Positions 58,318 to 64,000 of a stretch of DNA of 64,000 bases are shown here, piece by piece. The translations under genes and the position numbers were made by a program. The notes under the pieces are model-generated. The model was not told the origin of the DNA. It saw nothing but the letters and a program-made list of their open reading frames with translations, and did not search any database. Every line of letters starts with the position of its first letter. Within the stretch, counting starts at the first letter, position 1. Source of the DNA: SHZL01 sp963815185 (lineage in GTDB: Bacteria; Pseudomonadota; Gammaproteobacteria; Xanthomonadales; SZUA-36); assembly GCA_963815185.1 (NCBI GenBank), contig CAWFGC010000012.1, positions 30,096 through 94,095 of the forward strand, read 5' to 3'.

Positions 58318-59280
58318 CTAGTCGAGCGCCAGGGCCCTCTTGGGATTATCCGTGAACAGCTCGACCAGCCTCCCGGCGCCCAGGCCGGGAGGCCACAGCG
58401 ACTCGATGGCCTGGGCGAAGCGGACCGTGCATTCGGGAAAAGGCAGGCTGCTCGCTTGCCCGAAGTCGGTCGAGAGAATGACTTGGTCCGTTCCTGTGGC
58501 CTCGATGGAGGTCACGAAGCGCTCGAGCGGCACCTCCTCGATGGTGTGAATGGCGAAACAGTGCTCGATGAACACGCGCTCATCGCGCACCAGCGTGACC
58601 AATTGTTCGTCCGACAGATTTACTGAGGGGTAGTGTGGGTGGGTGGGCAGGACCGCGGGAATCCCGGCGTACAGCGCCATCGGCACCAGCCGCATGATTT
58701 CGGCCGCGGACAGGTGCCCGGTGGCAAGCCGCGCGCCGGCGACTTTTATTGGCTCCAGCACCCCAGGTAGCGCTGGATGAGGCGACCCGTCGGGGCGGAA
58801 TACGGTAACCGGAATCTCCGCCTGGTCCAGTTCTCCGGTGACCGCTGCATCGCAGGCGGAACATCCGCCCCATCGCCGGTCGAACGCGAAACCCATGGTG
58901 TCGAGGTGCGCAGCGGCATGCACGGTAGGCATCCATACCAAGAAGGCCGGTTCGTCGTTCTGCTCGCGCACGTTGGTCCGGTTGCCGCTGGCGGCGGATG
59001 CTACGGCGTCCGCGCTCAGCCCGCCAACGAACCGGTTAAGCACGGTGCCGCCGAGAAAACGAACCCCGGCATGGCGGCGCGCATAGGATGCCAGCGGCGT
59101 GGTGGGATAGGTATGGTTCTTCAGCACCAAGGTGGCGTTCCAGTCGCGTGCCGCGTCCGCAAGCTCGGCAACGTCGTAGCGTCTTGGCAGAAGCTCCGGC
59201 CCGACGTGGAAATGCGTGTCGACGATCCCGGCTTCGCGCAGCCTTTCCGCCAGATCCATCGCACGAGTACCCGGTTTCAT
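58318..59280 (-). CDS. DUF6282-type amidohydrolase-like protein
   Basis: A 320-residue protein with an N-terminal metal motif DTHFHVG (H23, H25) and a TIM-barrel-like pattern (ATLVLKNHTYPTTPLA, AVLPTHPHYPSVNLSDEQL, VILSTDFGQASSLPFPE). It resembles the DUF6282 group of the amidohydrolase superfamily, whose substrates are unknown. A Cys pair (GGCSACDAA) is unusual. The start at 59280 overlaps the stop of the preceding gene as TGATG, so the two are co-translated. Confidence 0.75.
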   Translation of the reverse strand: MKPGTRAMDLAERLREAGIVDTHFHVGPELLPRRYDVAELADAARDWNATLVLKNHTYPTTPLASYARRHAGVRFLGGTVLNRFVGGLSADAVASAASGNRTNVREQNDEPAFLVWMPTVHAAAHLDTMGFAFDRRWGGCSACDAAVTGELDQAEIPVTVFRPDGSPHPALPGVLEPIKVAGARLATGHLSAAEIMRLVPMALYAGIPAVLPTHPHYPSVNLSDEQLVTLVRDERVFIEHCFAIHTIEEVPLERFVTSIEATGTDQVILSTDFGQASSLPFPECTVRFAQAIESLWPPGLGAGRLVELFTDNPKRALALD

Positions 59281-60137
59281 CACGTCGTTGCCTCCATTTT
59301 TCGAGCGAATGTCTGGAACCAGATTTCGAGATGCAGCAGTGACCACAGCCGCATCGCTTCACCACAGTCCGGAGCGTCCGGGGCGAGCCCCGCGAGCCAT
59401 CGATTCGGGTCCACCAGGTTCCGCACGAAGGCGCCCCGCGCGGTGACGATGTCGAGGCAAAAATCCCGTAGCGGCCCGGCCAGCCAGCGCTTGACCGGAA
59501 CGGTGAACGGCTGTTTCCTGCGTTGCAGCAGCCAGGCCGGCAAATCCGCTGCGAACGCGTCGATCAGCATGCCTTTGGGACGGCCACCGGCACGCTTGCT
59601 TGCAGCCGGCAAAGACATCGCAAGCGAGGTCACGGCCAGGTCGAGAAACGGTGAGCGTGCTTCCAGGCTCGCGTCCATCGAAAGCTTGTCCAGGCGCGAT
59701 AGATGGTAGTTTCGCAGCCGGTTGGCGGTTTCCAACCGCAGGATGCGATCGAGCGCCGGCATCGACCCCGCGTCCGGAACACATACTTCGTCCAGGTAGC
59801 CGCGGCTGAAGAAGAATTCGAGCACTCCATCGGCAGCACCGCCCGTGTCGATGGAATTACCTGCAGAAAGCGGAAACGGAATTCCGCCGACCTCTCTTCC
59901 GGCCACACCAGCGCTACCTTGTTTTCCTGCAGGGTGGCGCCTCCGAGCCCGCCGTGGCCGTCGCTTCCGAGCATGATGCGAAGTACGTCTGCATAAGCTC
60001 CCGCGCCCGTGCGTACGTGATGCCCATCCAGGATGACGATACGGCTGGTTCCTGAGCGCACCAGCATATAGGTGGCCGATGCGGCCTTTTCGAGCAGTTG
60101 GTTGAAATGGGGGATCACCGCTTGCCGCCTGGTTCAA
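59280..60137 (-). pseudogene. C-terminal fragment of an asparagine synthetase-like protein
   Basis: The last 190 residues match the end of the AsnB synthetase domain: LRLETANRLRNYHLSRLDKLSMDASLEARSPFLD, the block that closes the AMP-binding site, then RKQPFTVPVKRWLAGPL. The glutaminase domain, the SGGxDSS ATP loop and the first half of the synthetase domain are missing. Residues 1-95 in this frame are Arg/Gly-rich and look non-coding. In another frame the same stretch has GSDGHGGLGGATLQENKVAL. A frame break near 59850 is likely. The product cannot be an active amidotransferase. Confidence 0.65.
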
Positions 60138-60171
60138 TGTTGTCCGATGCCGTCATGCCGCCTCCAATCGA

Positions 60172-61347
60172 CTATCTCGACGGGTCGGCCGGCGCATCCG
60201 CCAGCAACACCGTCCACCACTGCTCGAAGTCCGCAGGCGACCAGGAATCCCAAACCTTGCCCGCCGTTTGCAGCGATTTCCCGAGGCGGATGGCGAACTC
60301 GAGGCGGGGCCTGTTCGCCGCCTGCCGCGCTTCGTCCCAACGGCGCAGGCGGGTGTCGAGTTTCTCGTCATCCGCGGCCAACACGTCCGCCAGCGCCAGT
60401 GTGTCTTGCAGAGCCAGGGTCACACCCCCACCGGTATGGGGCACGGCGAGATGCGCTGTATCGCCCACCAACGCCAAGCCTGAACCCGCCATATGGCAGG
60501 CAAAACCGGAATAAATGGGCTGCAGGAACAGGGTATCGGTTGCTGTCACCAGCGTCGTCAACCAGGGCGGCAGCCGTTCCTTGGCCAGTTCGCCCAGCGC
60601 CGCCACCGTCGCCGGAGGCATGACACCCGCAGGCACCGACCAACGGTGAACCACGCCGTCACGATCTGTCAAAAGGCGCGGGAGTTCGCTTTCGGCAACG
60701 TTCAGATACCACATCCAGTTCATCGGTTCGTCACTACCTGGCAGGCCATAAAGGGTCAAGTGCTCGCCATCGAGCAGCACCTTGGCCATCGCATCGTCGA
60801 ACAACTCCGCCATGGCGTCGGGCATGCCCGATGGCATCAGCCGGCGCGGCACCAGTCCGCGCACGGCCACGTAACCCAGATAGCGCGGCGTGAAACCGGG
60901 ATTCAGCCTGCCGCGCACCACCGAGCCGATGCCATCGGCGCCCACGACCAGATCGAAGCGTTCCTGCCCGTACTGGTCCGAATGAATGCGTGGCGCAGCG
61001 CTGTCGACCCGGTGAACCGGACAATTCGTCCGCAGTGATAAGGTCTTGGCTTCGCGCCGGAGCGCGCCATAGACCTCGCCCCAGCCGACCGCCTGCTTCT
61101 CGACCGATTGCTGCCACAGCACCTGGCCTGATGCACCTAGTATCAGCCGCCTGCAAACGCGCCGCGTGCCGTCAAGACCGATTTGTTCCGTCATTGGGCG
61201 GGCCATCATCAGGCCCGCACCTTCATGAGTGAGCAAGTCCCTCGACCGCTCATACACGCAGGCTTCGATTCCGTGCCGCCGCAGTGCCAGGGCGAGCGAG
61301 AGGCCAGACACGCTGCCGCCGACGATGGCGATTCGTTGCAGCTTCAT
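60172..61347 (-). CDS. FAD-dependent aromatic monooxygenase
   Basis: A 391-residue flavoprotein of the p-hydroxybenzoate hydroxylase family. The FAD motif is VGGSVSG (10-15), with the second FAD-ribose motif LVVGADGIGSVVR and the GD motif LALVGDTAHLAVPHTGGG. The GGSxSG start and the RPMTE-IGLDG region look closest to 2,6-dihydroxypyridine 3-hydroxylase-type enzymes. It would hydroxylate an aromatic or N-heteroaromatic compound with NADPH and O2. It is transcribed as the first gene of a minus-strand trio with the AsnB-like fragment and the DUF6282 gene. The ATG at 61347 is the one that gives the Rossmann fold at the N-terminus. Confidence 0.85.
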   Translation of the reverse strand: MKLQRIAIVGGSVSGLSLALALRRHGIEACVYERSRDLLTHEGAGLMMARPMTEQIGLDGTRRVCRRLILGASGQVLWQQSVEKQAVGWGEVYGALRREAKTLSLRTNCPVHRVDSAAPRIHSDQYGQERFDLVVGADGIGSVVRGRLNPGFTPRYLGYVAVRGLVPRRLMPSGMPDAMAELFDDAMAKVLLDGEHLTLYGLPGSDEPMNWMWYLNVAESELPRLLTDRDGVVHRWSVPAGVMPPATVAALGELAKERLPPWLTTLVTATDTLFLQPIYSGFACHMAGSGLALVGDTAHLAVPHTGGGVTLALQDTLALADVLAADDEKLDTRLRRWDEARQAANRPRLEFAIRLGKSLQTAGKVWDSWSPADFEQWWTVLLADAPADPSR

Positions 61348-61572
61348 CCGGGTAATTTCCACCTGTTCACGGGTTGGCGCGCTCAGGCCGGATCGGGCAA
61401 GTGGCAGTCGAAGGCGCTGGCGAAATTGCACGCAATCGCCCTTTCGGGAGCCGGTTGCGGAAGGTGACGCCGTGGTTCACCCACAAGCTGCGATACAACC
61501 CGATGTCCCATCCGGCCTGAAGCGTTTCCAGCAGTGCCGGGTTTGCCCCGGGGTTCACGGTTCCCGCACCGG

Positions 61573-62415
61573 TCAAACCCGCTGAACCTGGTAGTGAACC
61601 GGTACGGTTTCGGCCCGATAGAACGCCTCGAGAAATTCCTGGCGCGAACCATACGATTTGTTCGCAAGCCATCGAGCCACGTAATTGACGTGCAACGGCT
61701 CGCAATCGAATGGATACGGGTCGATGGCCAGGCGCTGATCGTCGAGCACGGTCAGGTGCAGACGTACGTCGGGCACGCCGCACCGGATTGGTACCGGCAG
61801 CTCGGAAAACACGCGGTTGGGATCCTTGCCGCGGTGGGCGCTGTCGAGTGGATAACGGTTGCAGAGGAACTGAGCCAGCGCATCGCAAACCTCGACCAGC
61901 TTGCAGTTTGCTTCGATCTGCGCGTCGTCGCTGTGGCCAGAGTACTCCGGTAAACGGCGAAGTTTCTGGAGCAATTCCTTCTTCACTTCACGCTGGTTTG
62001 CCAGATAGGCCCGGGCTATCGGGTGGTCGCTCACATCCTTGCGGAAAGAGAATGCGCCATTGCCAGCGGTGAGCAAGCCGGTCAAGTGCTCTAGCACCAG
62101 CACTGCAGCATAGGGATCCAGCGGTGCAATATCTTCCACTGCACTGCGATAAATCGTCGTTCTGAGTGCTCCCAGGTGGTGCAGGGTGTCGTTCTGGTAG
62201 TCTAGCGGGCCACCTGCGTCGCTGAGTGTGGGACGGCATTCCCAGCGCCACCATCCGCGGTCGTGTTCCTGTGCAGCCAGCACAACAGAATTCCAGGGCT
62301 GTGCGCTGGCGAATTCCGAATTTCCCCAGTGCGCTGCGAGAAACCCCGCAACCCGGGAATGATCGGTCTGCATGGTTGCGAACAGCAGGTCCTCGTTGTA
62401 AGTGGTCACCATCAT
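61573..62415 (-). CDS. DUF3891-family protein
   Basis: A 280-residue protein with the DUF3891 pattern: QTDHSRVAGFLAAHWGNSEF near the N-terminus, VVLAAQEHDRGWWRWECRP and the PLDYQNDT segment. The conserved His and Asp residues suggest a metal-dependent HD-like hydrolase, but no activity is established. No signal peptide. It is followed by a short unassigned stretch of about 225 nt before the monooxygenase; an open frame there (GWDIGLYRSLWVNHGVTFRNRLP) looks coding-like but is not recognised. Confidence 0.75.
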   Translation of the reverse strand: MMVTTYNEDLLFATMQTDHSRVAGFLAAHWGNSEFASAQPWNSVVLAAQEHDRGWWRWECRPTLSDAGGPLDYQNDTLHHLGALRTTIYRSAVEDIAPLDPYAAVLVLEHLTGLLTAGNGAFSFRKDVSDHPIARAYLANQREVKKELLQKLRRLPEYSGHSDDAQIEANCKLVEVCDALAQFLCNRYPLDSAHRGKDPNRVFSELPVPIRCGVPDVRLHLTVLDDQRLAIDPYPFDCEPLHVNYVARWLANKSYGSRQEFLEAFYRAETVPVHYQVQRV

Positions 62416-62546
62416 GTGGGTGTGCAGCCCTAAAGATGTTAAATGAGCGAACCCGGCTTGAGCGAACGCGCAGCGCCCTCGGGTCGATACTTGATACAGG
62501 AAAGTCCGCCCGCAGGCAAGGGCGGCGAGTTCGGCTCGTCTCGGAG

Positions 62547-62577
62547 CCTGGGGTCAGAGTAAGCCTGGGGTCATAAG
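62547..62577. repeat. Two REP-like copies: CCTGGGGTCAGAGTAAG and CCTGGGGTCATAAG
   Basis: CCTGGGGTCAGAGTAAG at 62547-62563 is followed directly by CCTGGGGTCATAAG at 62564-62577. The GGGGTCA core is shared with the copies at 10.2 kb and 63.4 kb. The second copy supplies the stop codon of the small ORF on the minus strand. Confidence 0.65.
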
Positions 62578-62780
62578 CCCGTTCTCCCATTGCTCAGGAG
62601 GATTTCAGCGATGGTGCCGGTGATTTGGCCGGTACTGACGGCTTTGGCAGCAGCGGCGATTTTTGACGCTGCCTTAAGGCCTTCGGCCAGCCCTGATTTT
62701 GCACCGGCTTTTGTAGCGCCACTTAACGCTCCTGCTGCTGCACCCTTGATGGCGCCACCTGGCTTTGCCCAAACCGTCAT
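62571..62780 (-). CDS. Small Ala/Gly-rich protein of unknown function
   Basis: A 69-residue product from ATG 62780 (MTVWAKPGGAIKG). It is very rich in Ala, Gly and Lys, with GxxxG/AxxxA spacing (AAAGALSGATKAGAKSG, KAASKIAAAAKAV), the pattern of glycine-zipper membrane helices or bacteriocin-like peptides. The frame is open without a start for another 25 codons upstream (SPIGTGAGYILEVLEC). So it may also be the tail of a decayed larger gene, such as an RHS-type toxin. No Shine-Dalgarno is clear. Confidence 0.35.
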   Translation of the reverse strand: MTVWAKPGGAIKGAAAGALSGATKAGAKSGLAEGLKAASKIAAAAKAVSTGQITGTIAEILLSNGRTGL

Positions 62781-62850
62781 TGCAGTATGGGGCCGGCTAC
62801 ATTCCAAGACTTCAAGAATGTATCCGGCCCCTGTTCCGATGGGCGAGCCC

Positions 62851-63216
62851 TTATTGGCGGATTACTACCGTCCGATCGAGATGACCGCCATCATGCAGGC
62901 ATTGCTTGACCGAATGATACGTCCAGTATTTTTTCTGGTGGTTGTACACAGCGCTGTCTGGCGTAATGCAGGCACCAGATGTATTCATTTTGACCGGAAG
63001 TTCTTGTGCCAGTTGGGGCATCGCGTTTGCCGCGCCCGGATAAACATCCACCGAAATGAATGCCTGGCCCGAATACTTGCCCTCGTGACAGTGGTACTTA
63101 CCGTATATTCCGTCCTGGTGGCAGCCGTTTTCGTCCAAGGTCATTTCATGGGCGCGAACGGGCATGGAGACGGTGCATACGAACGATAACAGGAACATGG
63201 CTACGAAAGGTTTCAT
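62851..63216 (-). CDS. Small secreted Cys/His-rich protein (YHYH-like motif)
   Basis: A 121-residue exported protein. ATG 63216 follows GGGGGTGAACCAAA and gives the signal peptide MKPFVAMFLLSFVCTVSMPVRA. The mature start ENGCHQDGIYGKYHCHEGKYSG has the C-H-x4-5-G-x-YHCH pattern of many small secreted proteins thought to bind zinc or another metal. Further Cys at ACITPDS and KQCLHDGGH could complete a site or disulfides. Function unknown. Confidence 0.65.
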   Translation of the reverse strand: MKPFVAMFLLSFVCTVSMPVRAHEMTLDENGCHQDGIYGKYHCHEGKYSGQAFISVDVYPGAANAMPQLAQELPVKMNTSGACITPDSAVYNHQKKYWTYHSVKQCLHDGGHLDRTVVIRQ

Positions 63217-63387
63217 TTTGGTTCACCCCCTTTTTTGTGAACGCCAATCTTGTGGCTTTGCACCTATTACCATGCAATCCTCGTGCCAACTACTGACATC
63301 GTGCTGAGGGGCTGTTTTGGGGGCGTCTGCCGCCGCGCAGAAGGGTTCGAAATGGACGCATGGTGTCAGTAAGTGACGAGAATCTTT

Positions 63388-63442
63388 GGGGTCAGATTTT
63401 TGCGGCCACCCACTTGGCCGGAGACGGCTAGCCGATGACCCC
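63388..63442. repeat. REP-like inverted repeat
   Basis: GGGGTCA at 63388-63394 and its inverse TGACCCC at 63436-63442 flank a 41-nt spacer, just after the stop of the universal stress gene. The core matches the other REP-like elements in the window. It may help end transcription of that gene on the minus strand. Confidence 0.45.
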
Positions 63443-63453
63443 TGGATTCTGGG

Positions 63454-63900
63454 TCAGGCGGGAGATCGGATGCACAGGACCGGCACTTCCGCGTGCCGGA
63501 GCACGCTCTCCGCGACGCTGCCGACCAGCAGATGTTTCAGGCCGGTTCGTCCGTGGGTTCCGATGACGATCAGGTCGGCATGAAGCTCTTTGGCCGCTTC
63601 GATTACCTCTTCCGTGGGTGATCCCAAACGTACGGATTCATTGACATCGGTGAGTTTGGCTGCATGCTGTTTAACAAACTTGCTGAGTTCCTTTTTTCGC
63701 TTTTGCAGCGCGCCTTGTCTCATTTCTTCCCCGTACTGCGCCGAAGCATTAGAGGGTAATTCAATATCGTCCGGCCGCAGGGCATTGACGACATCCAGGG
63801 TGGCACTGAACTGCCGGGCCACTGCAACTGCATAGCGCATGGCATTGGCTGAAACAGCGGAGAAATCAACAGCAACCAAAACACGCTTCACTATGATCAT
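63454..63900 (-). CDS. Universal stress protein (UspA family)
   Basis: A 148-residue single-domain Usp. It opens KRVLVAVDFSAVSANAMRYAVAVAR and ends with the ATP-binding loop GTHGRTGLKHLLVGSVAESVLRHAEVPVL, in which the G-x2-G-x9-G-S pattern marks nucleotide-binding Usp proteins. These are made under stress and bind ATP. The ATG at 63900 has no clear ribosome site; a GTG 9 nt downstream (reading MKRVLVAV) is an alternative. Probably monocistronic. Confidence 0.9.
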   Translation of the reverse strand: MIIVKRVLVAVDFSAVSANAMRYAVAVARQFSATLDVVNALRPDDIELPSNASAQYGEEMRQGALQKRKKELSKFVKQHAAKLTDVNESVRLGSPTEEVIEAAKELHADLIVIGTHGRTGLKHLLVGSVAESVLRHAEVPVLCIRSPA

Positions 63901-64000
63901 ATTTTTTATCTTTGACTGTTATCTGTTTGGCCATGGTAATCCGCTGGATAGTTGATGGCATTGACGTACATCAGGAAGGTGTCTCGCTTCCCAGCCATTG
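63901..64000. other. Right-edge stretch, no gene called
   Basis: The 100 nt upstream of the stress-protein gene hold its leader and perhaps the 3' end of a minus-strand gene that starts beyond the window (a frame with DTFLMYVNAINYPADYHGQ is open to a stop near 63907). Too little remains to identify it. Confidence 0.3.

Noticed and set aside
59630..60118. Possible CheB-like fragment (AYADVLRIMLGSDGHGGLGG)
   Set aside because: Resembles the CheB GSDG loop only loosely, lacks the catalytic Ser/His region, and lies in a frame-shifted asnB remnant.
1..64000. CRISPR arrays, tRNA, rRNA, integrase or transposase genes
   Set aside because: No regularly spaced repeats of CRISPR type, no cloverleaf-like gene ends and no transposase motifs were seen on either strand.

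Overview
The window looks like chromosomal DNA of a GC-rich Gram-negative bacterium, most likely a gammaproteobacterium. This rests on a TonB-dependent receptor, several lipobox and Sec signals, a TlpA-like periplasmic thioredoxin, RoxA/MauG-type cytochromes c and REP-like GGGGTCAGAGTAAA repeats. The exact lineage is inference. I saw no rRNA, tRNA, CRISPR array, integrase or transposase.

Layout. 0-10 kb (mostly minus): a broken AAA/TPR regulator-type ATPase that runs off the left edge, an OPT peptide transporter, a frameshifted beta-lactamase-fold hydrolase, an APC amino-acid permease and two small secreted proteins. 10.2-12.2 kb: a REP-like repeat and a papain-type protease fused to an alpha/beta hydrolase. 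12.4-16.5 kb: a complete CUT1 sugar ABC operon (binding protein, two permeases, ATPase). 16.6-23.1 kb: a winged-helix regulator, NTF2-like protein, TonB receptor, lipoprotein, a MOSC-reductase-ferredoxin fusion and an isochorismatase-type hydrolase. 23.2-29.3 kb: quinone oxidoreductase, a small secreted protein behind a four-fold 11-bp response-regulator-like repeat, a xanthine-dehydrogenase-type large subunit beside the 3' stump of a second copy, a GST and a cyclase-family hydrolase.

30.1-33.5 kb (plus) is a tight three-gene operon: a Gly-rich conserved-looking protein, a protein resembling HopA1-type lyases, and a protein kinase with a C-terminal helical repeat region. The set recalls lanthipeptide-type RiPP biosynthesis but matches no class cleanly. 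33.5-51.4 kb (minus) is the most striking part: ten co-directional genes with gaps of at most 57 nt and no frameshift. In transcription order they encode a DUF2235 hydrolase, a cytoplasmic subtilase, a metallo-beta-lactamase-fold protein, a membrane-anchored CHAT protease, a secreted unknown, a TPR/PA-IL-lectin protein, a fatty-acid alpha-dioxygenase-like heme protein, a catalase-like lipoprotein, two di-heme RoxA-like cytochromes c and a membrane-anchored unknown (eleven ORFs if the last is counted). I infer an envelope system that couples hydrolysis or proteolytic signalling to lipid or isoprenoid oxygenation.

51.5-64 kb holds a frameshifted spondin-domain protein, a GNAT-methyltransferase fusion with a broken GNAT half, TlpA and SBP_bac_3 proteins, flavoprotein and asparagine-synthetase remnants, an 885-residue secreted coiled-coil protein, a DUF6282-type hydrolase, an FAD monooxygenase, a DUF3891 protein, a Cys/His-rich secreted protein and a universal stress protein. 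Reading-frame breaks are common outside the ten-gene block. They may be real decay or indels in the assembly.
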